Shown: positions 17,560 through 27,072 of the stretch, in pieces
How positions within the stretch are numbered: the first letter of the stretch is position 1
Layout of the letters: the number at the start of each line of letters is the position of its first letter
NCBI RefSeq assembly: GCF_000718555.1
Contig: NZ_JOAN01000028.1
Location: 1-59,209, forward strand
Length of the DNA stretch: 59,209 nt
Direction: 5' to 3'
Source: Micromonospora chokoriensis
Lineage (GTDB): Bacteria; Actinomycetota; Actinomycetes; Mycobacteriales; Micromonosporaceae
Translations under genes and position numbers: made by a program
The notes under the pieces: generated by a model
What the model was told of the DNA's origin: nothing
The model's database searches: none
What the model saw: the letters and a program-made list of their open reading frames with translations, nothing else

Positions 17560-18483
17560 ATGATCGTCCACGCCGCGTCGGGCGACACCTGGGGCATCCC
17601 CGGTCCGACCTTCATCCGGTACTACATCCTGACCGCCGTCGTGGTGGTGGCGATCGCGGTGTACCAACGGTTCCGTCCTACGGCCGGACCCACGGCTGCC
17701 ACGGCCGACCCGCTCGGCCCGCAGCAGGTCGCGTACCTCAACGGTGGACCTGAGCTCGCCGTGCACGCCGCGCTCGGCGGGCTGCGCGGCAGCGGCGCGA
17801 TCGGCGTACGACCGGACCGCCGGTTGACCACCGTCGGTGCCGCGCCGACCGGCCTCACCCCGCTGGACCAGGCCATCCACTGGGCCGCCCACCAGCACTC
17901 GCGAGTCAAGGATCTGCCACAGGACGAGCGGGTACGCACCGCGCTGGACCAACTCCGCAACGGTCTGGAGCAGCGCGGGCTGCTGGCGAACGACACGCAG
18001 CGGGCCCGCGTCCGCTTCTGGGCGACGATCATGATCGCCCTGCTGGGAATCGGTGTGCTCCGGTTGGTCTCCGGCCTGTTCAGCGGTCACCCGGTCGGTT
18101 ACCTGCTGCTGACCCTCGTCCCGCTCCTGATCGCCGTACTGGTGCTGCGCCGGGTGCCCCTGCGCACCCGGGCCGGCCGGGCCGCGCTGCGCGGCATCCG
18201 CCAGGAGTACACCCACCTCGCGCCGGCCTCCGCGCCGGCCTACGCCACCTACGGAGCGACCGGCGCGGCGATGGGCGTGGCCCTGTTCGGCACCGCCTCG
18301 CTCTGGGCGCTCGACCCGGGCTTCGCCGAGCAGGCCGAGATTCAGCGCCAGGCCGCGTCCAGCAGCGGCTGGACGGGCGGCTCCGACGGCTCGTACAGCG
18401 ACGGAGGTAGCTCCGGTGGAGACGGCGGCAGCTCCTGCGGCGGTGGTGGGGGCTGCGGCGGCGGCGGAGGGTGCGGCGGATGA
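17560..18483 (+). CDS. TIGR04222-type membrane protein with Cys/Gly-rich C-terminal tail
   Basis: A 307-residue membrane protein that I assign to the TIGR04222 group. Hydrophobic segments lie at about 19-35, 153-173, 179-197 and 232-252, with a soluble domain at 40-150. After residue 265 the chain becomes Ser/Gly-rich and ends in CGGGGGCGGGGGCGG, with cysteines at 293, 299 and 305. The only cysteines in the protein are these three. AGGAG precedes the ATG. The stop overlaps the start of the DUF692 gene as ATGA. The tail is the probable substrate of that enzyme, making this a membrane-anchored RiPP-like precursor. Positive charges place the soluble domain inside and the tail outside. Confidence 0.8.
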   Translation: MIVHAASGDTWGIPGPTFIRYYILTAVVVVAIAVYQRFRPTAGPTAATADPLGPQQVAYLNGGPELAVHAALGGLRGSGAIGVRPDRRLTTVGAAPTGLTPLDQAIHWAAHQHSRVKDLPQDERVRTALDQLRNGLEQRGLLANDTQRARVRFWATIMIALLGIGVLRLVSGLFSGHPVGYLLLTLVPLLIAVLVLRRVPLRTRAGRAALRGIRQEYTHLAPASAPAYATYGATGAAMGVALFGTASLWALDPGFAEQAEIQRQAASSSGWTGGSDGSYSDGGSSGGDGGSSCGGGGGCGGGGGCGG

Positions 18484-19298
18484 CCGGCCCGTCCGGGGTC
18501 GGCATCGGCTGGCGTCCGGAGATCGCCGGCTTCGTGGCCGAGCTGCCCGGCCTGCGCTTCGTCGAGGTGGTGGCCGAGGGGGTGCCGTCGTCCGGGCCGC
18601 TCCCGCACGGGCTGGCACAGCTGCGGGAACGCGCGGTGACTGTCGTACCGCATGGGGTGCGGCTCTCCCTCGGCGGCGCCGAGCCGGTCGACCCGGCCCG
18701 GGTCGCCCACCTGGCCTCGGTGGCGCAACGCCTGGACGCCCCGCTGGTCAGCGAGCACATCGCGTTCGTCCGGGCCGGCGGCCTGGAGGCCGGTCACCTG
18801 CTGCCGCTGCCGCGCAGCCGGGAAGCGGTCGACGCGGTCTGCGCCAACGTGGCCCGGGCACAGGCCGAGTTGCCGGTGCCGATCGCGCTGGAACCGATCG
18901 CCGCGCTTGTCGACTGGCCCGACGACGAACTCGACGAGGCGGACTTCCTCACCGAGATCCTCGACCGGACCGGGGCACTGCTGCTGCTGGACGTGGCCAA
19001 CGTGCACGCCAACGCCCGCAACCGGGGTGCCGACCCGCTCGCGCTGCTGGACCGTCTGCCGCTGGAGCGGGTCGCGTACGCCCACGTGGCCGGCGGCGCG
19101 GAGCACGGCGGCTACTACCACGACACCCACACCGACCCGGTGCCGGCGGCGGTGCTGGAGCTGGTCGGCGCGCTCTGTGCCCGGCAGCGCCCACCGGCGC
19201 TGCTGCTGGAACGAGACGGCCACTACCCACCGGCAGCCGAACTCCGCGCCGAGCTGGACGCCCTGGCCGCCGCCGCGGGCTACCCGGCCGTCACATGA
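18480..19298 (+). CDS. DUF692 / MNIO family iron-dependent oxidase
   Basis: A 272-residue TIM-barrel protein of the DUF692 family, now called multinuclear non-haem iron-dependent oxidases (MbnB, TglH, ChrH). The ligand pattern is complete: H58, E92/H93 (SEHIAF), E138 (LEPIA), D171/N174/H176 (DVANVHANARN), H202 (AYAHVAGG), D215/H217 (HDTHTD) and E244 (LLERDGHYP). Known members oxidise cysteine residues of a ribosomal peptide with the help of a partner protein. Here the substrate is inferred to be the Cys tail of the preceding protein. The gene overlaps both neighbours by four bases, so the three products are made together. Confidence 0.9.
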   Translation: MTGPSGVGIGWRPEIAGFVAELPGLRFVEVVAEGVPSSGPLPHGLAQLRERAVTVVPHGVRLSLGGAEPVDPARVAHLASVAQRLDAPLVSEHIAFVRAGGLEAGHLLPLPRSREAVDAVCANVARAQAELPVPIALEPIAALVDWPDDELDEADFLTEILDRTGALLLLDVANVHANARNRGADPLALLDRLPLERVAYAHVAGGAEHGGYYHDTHTDPVPAAVLELVGALCARQRPPALLLERDGHYPPAAELRAELDALAAAAGYPAVT

Positions 19299-19843
19299 CG
19301 GGCGCACCCGACGGCGAGACCCCGCCCCGGGCCGGGCTTGCCGAGCGACAGGCCGCGCTGGTCGCCGCGCTGGTCGCCGGGGGTGAACCGCCGGCGGGGT
19401 TCGCGCCGGGACCGCTGGCCGCCACCCGGGCGGCCCTGCTGCGCAAGCGGGCCGGCGAGGTGGCCCGGCACTGGCCGCTGCTCGCCGCCAGCCTCGGTGC
19501 CGGGTGGTCGACGACCTTCGCCAACTGGGCCGCCCGGCGACCCACCGTCGGGTCACTACGCGATGGTTGGGACCTGGCCCGTGCAATGCACGACCAGCAC
19601 ACGCTCCCCCCGGCTGCCGCCGAGGAGTTGGCCGTCCGGGAGGCACGCCTGCGCTACGACGGGCTCCGGGCGCCGCGTCCGCGCCGGGTGCCGGCGGTGG
19701 GCCGCGCCGGCGGCGCCGTCGCGGTGCAGATCGCCGGCCGGGTACGCCTGCTGCGCCCCGCCCCACGGCCATCGACAGCACCCAGCTTTCATGGCGAGGG
19801 TGCGCCGGATACGGCAGGATCGGCCTCATGGATCTCGGACTGA
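19295..19843 (+). CDS. putative MNIO partner protein (DUF2063-like layout)
   Basis: A 182-residue protein that I do not recognise with certainty. The N-terminal helices (LAERQAALVAALVAGG, then RAALLRKRAGEVARHWPLLAASLGAGW) have the layout of the DUF2063/MbnC-type partners of DUF692 enzymes. These bind the precursor and present it to the oxidase. The C-terminal 60 residues are Arg/Pro/Ala-rich and poorly structured. The ATG overlaps the DUF692 stop as ATGA, and the last 16 bases overlap the start of the SDR gene. The role is inferred from position and helical layout only. Confidence 0.65.
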   Translation: MTGAPDGETPPRAGLAERQAALVAALVAGGEPPAGFAPGPLAATRAALLRKRAGEVARHWPLLAASLGAGWSTTFANWAARRPTVGSLRDGWDLARAMHDQHTLPPAAAEELAVREARLRYDGLRAPRPRRVPAVGRAGGAVAVQIAGRVRLLRPAPRPSTAPSFHGEGAPDTAGSASWISD

Positions 19844-20589
19844 CCGACCGCGTGTACGTCCTCACCGGCGCCTCCCGCGGCCTGGGTTACGCGACCGCGC
19901 AGTGCCTCGTCGCCGATGGGGCGAGGGTGGTGCTCTCGGCCCGGGATCCGGATGCGGTGGCTGCCGCCGCCAAGCAGCTGGGTGGCCCGGAGCACGCCGT
20001 CGGGCTGACCGGCGACCTGAGCGACCCGGAGACCCCGACACAACTCGTCGCCGCCGCCCAGGAGCACTTCGGCCGGCTCGACGGCGCCCTGATCTCGGTC
20101 GGCGGGCCACCGCCGGGCAACGCCGCGGCGGTCACCGACGAGCAGTGGCGGATCTCCTTCGAGACCGTCTTCCTGGGCACCGTCCGCGCGGTCCGCACGG
20201 TCGCCAACGCACTGCCCGAGGGTGGTGCGATCGGGCTGGTGCTCTCCACCTCGGCCCGCGGCCCGGTGCCCGGCCTCGGCATCTCCAACGCTCTCCGGCC
20301 CGGCCTGGTCGGCGCCGCCAAGGACGTCGCCGACGACTACGGCCCGCGCGGGGTCAGAGTGGTCGGCCTGCTGCCCGGCCGGATCATGACCGACCGCAAC
20401 CGGGAACTCCTCTCCGCAGCCGGCGACCCGGAGCAGGCCCGCACCGAGGCGGAGGCCGGCATCCCACTGCGCCGCATCGGCGACCCCGCCGAGTTCGGCC
20501 GGGTGGCCGCGTTCGTGCTCTCCCCCGCCGCGAGCTACCTCACCGGGATCACCCTGCCGGTCGACGGCGGCGCGCTGCGCGGGCTGTGA
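19828..20589 (+). CDS. short-chain dehydrogenase/reductase (SDR)
   Basis: A 253-residue NAD(P)-dependent oxidoreductase with Rossmann motif TGASRGLG near residue 12. The NAG-equivalent region is ISVGGPPPGN, and the C-terminal end is ITLPVDGGALRGL. The usual YxxxK is replaced by a Phe/Arg-poor segment around STSARGPVPGLGISNALR, as in some divergent SDRs, so catalysis may differ from the norm. The ATG lies inside the end of the MNIO partner gene, so it may be cotranscribed with the MNIO genes; whether it belongs to the same pathway is open. Its stop overlaps the mug start as GTGA. Confidence 0.85.
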   Translation: MDLGLTDRVYVLTGASRGLGYATAQCLVADGARVVLSARDPDAVAAAAKQLGGPEHAVGLTGDLSDPETPTQLVAAAQEHFGRLDGALISVGGPPPGNAAAVTDEQWRISFETVFLGTVRAVRTVANALPEGGAIGLVLSTSARGPVPGLGISNALRPGLVGAAKDVADDYGPRGVRVVGLLPGRIMTDRNRELLSAAGDPEQARTEAEAGIPLRRIGDPAEFGRVAAFVLSPAASYLTGITLPVDGGALRGL

Positions 20590-21194
20590 CGCCCGCCAGT
20601 GCCCGAGCTGTGCGCGCGGTGACCCCCGGGACGGCACGGCCGACCCGCGCGGACTTGGCGGCTGCCGCGGACCGGACCATCCCCGACGTCCTCGCACCAC
20701 GGCTGGCGGTGCTCTTCGTCGGTATCAACCCCGGCCTGTGGTCGGCCGCGACCGGGTGGCACTTCGCCCGGCCCGGCAACCGGTTCTGGCCGGCGTTGCA
20801 CACAGGCGGGTTCACCCCCCGACTGCTGCACCCCAGCGAACAGGACGAGCTGCCAGCTCTCGGGCTCGGCATCTCCAACATGGCTGCCCGGGCCAGCGCC
20901 CGCGCTGACGAGCTGAGCGCCGAGGAACTTCTCGCCGGCGCGGCGATCCTGACCGACAAGGTGGACCGGTACCGGCCGCGCTGGGTGGCCGTGGTGGGGG
21001 TGACCGCGTACCGGATCGGTTTTCAGCGGCCGAAAGCCACCTTCGGGCCGCAGCCGGAGTCGCTGGCCGGGGCCCGGCTGTGGGTGCTGCCGAATCCGAG
21101 TGGCCTGAACGCACACTTCACGCCGGTCACGCTGGGCGCCGCGTTCGCGGAACTACGGGTGGCCACCGGTTTGCCGGACCGCCGCCCCACCTGA
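20586..21194 (+). CDS. mug: G/U mismatch-specific DNA glycosylase (Mug)
   Basis: A 202-residue Mug/TDG-type glycosylase that removes uracil or ethenocytosine opposite guanine. The diagnostic motifs are GINPGLWSAATGWHFARPGNRFW, in which the Asn serves as the catalytic residue of the family, and NPSGLNAHF near the C-terminus, which forms the strand-penetrating loop. The GTG start overlaps the SDR stop by four bases; a second GTG at 20619 is an alternative start that would remove a low-complexity leader. The role in base-excision repair is unrelated to the upstream genes, so the overlap may only reflect gene packing. Confidence 0.9.
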   Translation: MTPASARAVRAVTPGTARPTRADLAAAADRTIPDVLAPRLAVLFVGINPGLWSAATGWHFARPGNRFWPALHTGGFTPRLLHPSEQDELPALGLGISNMAARASARADELSAEELLAGAAILTDKVDRYRPRWVAVVGVTAYRIGFQRPKATFGPQPESLAGARLWVLPNPSGLNAHFTPVTLGAAFAELRVATGLPDRRPT

Positions 21195-21215
21195 TGCCTA
21201 GGCCCCTCGACCAGC

Positions 21216-23204
21216 TCAATTCGCGGCGGCGGGCGGCATCGCCTCGTCGGCGACGTACGTGCCCAGCGGCATGACCACCGGCTCGGGGCCGGTCGCATCC
21301 ACGAAGGGCCGGGGCGAGTCGGCGACCGCGAACTGGGTCCGGTACAGCTCGGCGTAGAGCCCGCCGACCGCGACCAACTCGTCGTGCCGCCCCCGCTCGA
21401 CGATCCGCCCGCCGTCCAGGACCAGGATCTGGTCGGCGTCGCGCACGGTGGAGAGCCGGTGCGCGATCACCAGGGCGGTACGCCCGGCCAGCGCCACCGA
21501 CAGCGCCCGCTGCACCGCCGCCTCACTCTCCGAATCCAGGTGTGCGGTCGCCTCGTCGAGGATCACGATCGACGGGGCCTTGAGCAGCAGTCGCGCGATC
21601 GCGATGCGCTGCTTCTCGCCGCCGGAGAAGCGGTAGCCGCGCTCCCCCACTGTGGTGTCCAGACCATCGGGCAGCGCCCGCACCAGGTCGGCCACCTGCG
21701 CGCCGGCCAGTGCGGCCCAGATCTCGTCGTCGGTGGCGTCCGGCTTGGCGTAGCGGAGGTTCTCGGCAATCGTCTCGTGGAACAGGTGCGAATCCTGGGT
21801 GACCACACCGATCTCGTCACGCAGGGAAGCGAGCGTGGCGTCGCGCACGTCCACCCCGCCGACGAACACCTGCCCGTCGCTGACGTCGTAGACCCGGGAG
21901 ATGAGCATCGACAGCGTCGACTTGCCCGCCCCGGACGGGCCGACAAGCGCGACCATCTGCCCCGGCTCGACGCTGAACGAGACCCCCTTGAGCACCGGCT
22001 CGTTGACGGTCCGGTCGAGCGTGGCGACCTCCTCCAGGGAGGCGAGGGAGATCTCGGCGGCGCTCGGGTAGCGGAATCGCACGTCCCGGAAGTCCACCCG
22101 GCCGGCGCCCCGGGGCACCGGCACCGCGTCGGGCTTCTCCACGATGCCCGGCTGCAGGTCGAGCACCTCGAAGACCCGGTCGAAGGAGACCAGCGCGCTC
22201 ATCACGTCCACCCGGACGTTGGAGAGCGCGGTGAGCGGCCCGTACAGGCGGGTGAGCAGCAGCGCGAGCGTCACCACGGTGCCGGCGCTGACGCCGCCGG
22301 TCACCGCGAGCCAGCCACCGAGACCGTAGGTCAGCGCCTGCGCCAGGGAGGCGACCAGCAGCATCGCCACGAAGAACGTGCGGGAGTACATCGCGGACTG
22401 GATGCCGATGTCGCGGACCCGCTCGGCCCGGCCGGCGAACCGGCGAGCCTCGATCTCGGGCTGGCCGAAGAGCTTCACCAGCAGCGCACCGGCCACCCCG
22501 AACCGCTCGGTCATTGTCGCGTTCATCTTGGCGTCGAGGTTGTACGCCTCGCGGGTGATGTCCGCCAGCCGTCGACCCACCCGACGGGCCGGAATGATGA
22601 AGATCGGCAACAGCACCAGCGAGAGCGCGGTGATCTGCCAGGAGAGGGTGAACATCACCGCCGCGGTGAGCACCAACTGAATGACGTTGCTGACCACACC
22701 GGAGAGCGTGGAGGTGAACGCCCGCTGGGCGCCGAGCACGTCGTTGTTGAGCCTGCTGACCAGGGCGCCGGTCTGGGTACGGGTGAAGAACTGCAACGGC
22801 ATCCGCTGCACGTGGTCGTAGACCCGGGTGCGCAGGTTGAAGATGATGCCCTCGCCGATGCGGGCCGAATACCACCGCTGGGCCAGCGAGAGCAGCGCGT
22901 CGGCGACCGCCAGCGCGGCGATGAACAGAGCCAGCCGCACCACCAGCCGGCCGGCCTCGGTGCCGCCCCGGTTGATCGCGTTGATCACATCGCCCGCGAG
23001 CACCGGGGTGGCCACGCCGATGATCGCGGCGAGCACCACGGTGATCAGGAAGACGATGATGTCGCGCCGGTAGGGCTGGGCGAAGGCGACGATGCGGCGG
23101 GCCACCCCACGCTGGAGCCGGTGGGCGGAGACCTCGTCGCGGTTGCGCATCGACCGGAGCATGCTCCACCCGGCCATGCCACCGCCGGACATCGGGTTGG
23201 ACAT
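21216..23204 (-). CDS. ABC transporter, fused permease and ATPase (exporter type)
   Basis: A 662-residue half-transporter. Six membrane helices span about residues 40-340, including long coupling segments. The ATPase follows, with Walker A LVGPSGAGKSTL, signature FSGGEKQR, Walker B SIVILDEATAHLDSESE and the H-loop IAHRLSTV. The start has GGAGG eight bases upstream. The layout matches MsbA/LmrA-type exporters that work as homodimers or with a partner; no second half-transporter is nearby. The substrate is unknown, with lipid or drug export the usual range. The gene stands alone on the minus strand, convergent with mug. Confidence 0.92.
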   Translation of the reverse strand: MSNPMSGGGMAGWSMLRSMRNRDEVSAHRLQRGVARRIVAFAQPYRRDIIVFLITVVLAAIIGVATPVLAGDVINAINRGGTEAGRLVVRLALFIAALAVADALLSLAQRWYSARIGEGIIFNLRTRVYDHVQRMPLQFFTRTQTGALVSRLNNDVLGAQRAFTSTLSGVVSNVIQLVLTAAVMFTLSWQITALSLVLLPIFIIPARRVGRRLADITREAYNLDAKMNATMTERFGVAGALLVKLFGQPEIEARRFAGRAERVRDIGIQSAMYSRTFFVAMLLVASLAQALTYGLGGWLAVTGGVSAGTVVTLALLLTRLYGPLTALSNVRVDVMSALVSFDRVFEVLDLQPGIVEKPDAVPVPRGAGRVDFRDVRFRYPSAAEISLASLEEVATLDRTVNEPVLKGVSFSVEPGQMVALVGPSGAGKSTLSMLISRVYDVSDGQVFVGGVDVRDATLASLRDEIGVVTQDSHLFHETIAENLRYAKPDATDDEIWAALAGAQVADLVRALPDGLDTTVGERGYRFSGGEKQRIAIARLLLKAPSIVILDEATAHLDSESEAAVQRALSVALAGRTALVIAHRLSTVRDADQILVLDGGRIVERGRHDELVAVGGLYAELYRTQFAVADSPRPFVDATGPEPVVMPLGTYVADEAMPPAAAN

Positions 23205-23306
23205 CGCTCACCTCCGGGTTGTCGGGCAGACCGCGCCGTCAGGTCGATTCTCCCGACGAGTGTGACAACCTCGGTCGTAACCCGGATCTTCCCGTGCGGT
23301 CCTTAC

Positions 23307-24074
23307 CTATTCTCCCCTGCCGGCGAGGTCCCGCAGCCGACGGGTCTGTGCCTCCCGCTCGGCGCGCTGCTGGTCGGCGTGCGACCGCCCGGCCGCACCG
23401 GCGAGCAACGCCTTGATCTCCACCACCGCGTCACGGGCCCCGGAGAGCAGGCCGGCGGTCAGGTCCCGCACCGCGCCGTCCAACTCGGCCGGGGGCACGA
23501 CCAGGGTGGCTAGCCCGATCCGGTCCGCCTCGGCCGCGTCCAACCGACGGCCGGTGGCACAGATCTCCAGCGCCCGCGCATAGCCGACCAACTCGACGAG
23601 GCGTTTCGTGCCGGCCAGGTCGGGCACCAGGCCGAGCGTCACCTCGGCCATCGAGAACTTCGCGTCCGCGGAGAGCACGCGCAGGTCACAGGCGAGCGCA
23701 AGCTGGAAGCCAGCACCGATCGCGTGACCCTGCACGGCCGCCACGGAGACGACATCCGGCCGATGCAGCCAGGTGAAGCCGGCCTGAAACTCCGCGATGC
23801 GCTCGGCGCACTCCTGCTCGGGCAGCGTGGCCAGCTCAGCGAACGACCCCGGCCCGGAGGCACCAGCCACCGCGAGATCGAGGCCGGCGGAGAACGCGCG
23901 ACCCTCACCCCGGACCACCACCACCCGCACGTCGCCGGGCAGCTCACGAGAGAAGTCGCTCATCGCTCGCCACATCGCGGGCGTCTGGGCATTGAGCACG
24001 TCGGGCCGGCACAACGTCACCGTGGCGACCGGCCCGTCGCAAGTCAGCCGAACCCCGGTAGCCTCGGCGGTCAC
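23307..24074 (-). CDS. enoyl-CoA hydratase/isomerase family protein
   Basis: A 255-residue crotonase-fold protein. The oxyanion-hole motifs are GRAFSAGLDLA (near residue 55) and the GHAIGAGFQLALACDLR helix; FSMAEVTLGLVPD follows. The position usually occupied by catalytic Glu164 is in the MAEVTLGLVPD region, so hydratase or isomerase activity is plausible, but the acyl-CoA substrate cannot be assigned. The GTG at 24074 gives the family-typical N-terminus TAEATGVRLT; the frame is open further to 24149. The gene lies 46 bases downstream of the small HTH gene on the same strand. Confidence 0.88.
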   Translation of the reverse strand: MTAEATGVRLTCDGPVATVTLCRPDVLNAQTPAMWRAMSDFSRELPGDVRVVVVRGEGRAFSAGLDLAVAGASGPGSFAELATLPEQECAERIAEFQAGFTWLHRPDVVSVAAVQGHAIGAGFQLALACDLRVLSADAKFSMAEVTLGLVPDLAGTKRLVELVGYARALEICATGRRLDAAEADRIGLATLVVPPAELDGAVRDLTAGLLSGARDAVVEIKALLAGAAGRSHADQQRAEREAQTRRLRDLAGRGE

Positions 24075-24120
24075 CGGACGTCCCGGGGAGCGGCGCTGGT
24101 GGACGACGCTGAGGGGCGGG

Positions 24121-24348
24121 TCACGCCTTCTTGCGGCGCCGGGCACCACCGCGCTGACGCAGCTGCACGCCGGACTCGGTGAGCACTCGGTGGATGAACC
24201 CGTAGGAACGGCCGGTCGAGGCCGCCAACGCGCGGATGCTCTCCCCCGAGGTGTACCGCTTTACCAGGTCCTTGGCGAGCGTCTGACGCTCGGCTCCGAC
24301 GATCCGGCGACCTTTCTCAGTGCTGGTGGCTGTGCCAGTGGCTGCCAT
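24121..24348 (-). CDS. small conserved helix-turn-helix protein
   Basis: A 75-residue basic protein with a central helix-turn-helix, SIRALAASTGRSYGFIHRVL, and a Lys/Arg-rich C-terminus ending RRRKKA. Nearly identical small proteins are widespread in actinobacteria and are annotated as HTH DNA-binding proteins; their role is not established, and a nucleoid-associated function would fit size and charge. GAGGA precedes the ATG by eight bases. The 216 bases upstream are more AT-rich than their surroundings and must contain the promoters of this gene and of the divergent transporter gene, but no box pair stands out clearly. Confidence 0.85.
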   Translation of the reverse strand: MAATGTATSTEKGRRIVGAERQTLAKDLVKRYTSGESIRALAASTGRSYGFIHRVLTESGVQLRQRGGARRRKKA

Positions 24349-24564
24349 GCTGTGTCCTCACGTCCCAGACTGTGCGGTTCGGATACGGTCCCACCTATTA
24401 GACCGCCTCGAACGATCATGCGCCAGATATCAACTCTTCGCCAACCGACACGCTATGCAATGTCAGCTTCCCGATAGCGTGATCCTGGCGATCGGGCCCG
24501 CCGCCTCGTCCGGGCGTACCACCGCAGGGTGTTGGCGGCTGCCGACGACCCGTAGCCTGCGGTC

Positions 24565-25164
24565 GTGATCGACCTGTTGAGCACCGCGGCCGGCGCGGCC
24601 GTGGTCTTCGCGGCCACCGACATCGACGACATCGTCATCCTGACGCTGTTCTTCGTCGCGGCCCGCACCACCGGCCGACCCCGCCGATGGGAAATTGTCG
24701 CCGGGCAATACCTCGGCATCGGCGCGCTCGCGCTGGCCAGTGCGGTGATCGCGGGTGGGCTCCTGGTGGTTCCGGACCCGTGGACGGGGCTGCTCGGCCT
24801 GCTGCCGATCGCGCTGGGCGTGCGCGCGCTGCGGGGCTCCGGCGACGACGAGGCGCCCGTGGTGGTCACCGGAGCGCTTGGCGTGGCCGGGGTGACGATC
24901 GCGAACGGCGCCGACAACGTGGCCGTCTACGTACCCGTCTTCCGGGCTCTCGGCGTCGCCGACAGCGCGGTCTTCCTGCTGGTCTTCGTGCTGCTCATCG
25001 CGGTGTGGTGCGCCGCCGGGGCCTGGTTGGGCGGGCACCGGAGGGTGGTCCGCCTGGTCGAGCGCGCCGGGGCCTGGCTGGTGCCGACGATCTTCATCGC
25101 CATCGGGGTGGTGATCCTGGTCAGCTCCGGCGTGCTCGGCCGACTGGCCGACCTGCTCGGTTGA
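24565..25164 (+). CDS. CadD-like cadmium resistance transporter
   Basis: A 199-residue membrane protein of the LysE superfamily, CadD family. About five to six hydrophobic segments are visible. The conserved acidic start is ATDIDDIVILTLFF (residues about 17-30), and ANGADNVAVYVPVF lies near residue 115; both match the paired Asp motifs of CadD. CadD proteins confer modest cadmium resistance and probably export divalent cations. The GTG start is at 24565. No metal regulator (ArsR/CadC) lies alongside, so the true substrate is uncertain. It converges with the ABC-F gene. Confidence 0.85.
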   Translation: MIDLLSTAAGAAVVFAATDIDDIVILTLFFVAARTTGRPRRWEIVAGQYLGIGALALASAVIAGGLLVVPDPWTGLLGLLPIALGVRALRGSGDDEAPVVVTGALGVAGVTIANGADNVAVYVPVFRALGVADSAVFLLVFVLLIAVWCAAGAWLGGHRRVVRLVERAGAWLVPTIFIAIGVVILVSSGVLGRLADLLG

Positions 25165-25203
25165 GCGCAGGCCGGGCCTCAGCGCGGTCCGGGCCGGCGT
25201 CGG

Positions 25204-26808
<1,605 letters not shown>

Positions 26809-27072
26809 GTATTCGGGCTCGCTCTCGGGGTCTGGAAGGCTGACTCGGGGCACGCGAAACGGCCGGCGGGCTCAAGGGGCCCGACGGCGCGGGGCGGTTC
26901 AGCCTTCGCAGCGCAGCACCCGACAAGTGTACCGGGCGCTGTCGGACGCCCTACCCGGATTACCGATCAAGATCATCGGGTACCGGAACGCCTGTCCGGA
27001 CCCCGTCCGGCACTGAAGAGACGAAAAGGCACACAAACGACATTCATCGGTACACGGCGATCGGGGTCACCC

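Noticed and set aside
18400..18480. GGCGGTGGT-type repeats at the end of the TIGR04222 gene as a CRISPR or satellite array
   Set aside because: They are in-frame Gly and Cys codons with regular spacing and encode the tail of the protein.
15967..18618. 883-codon minus-strand frame joining the nitrilase to sequence opposite acnR and the TIGR04222 gene
   Set aside because: Only the last 286 codons are the nitrilase; the upstream part is antisense to real plus-strand genes and crosses the AcnR operator.
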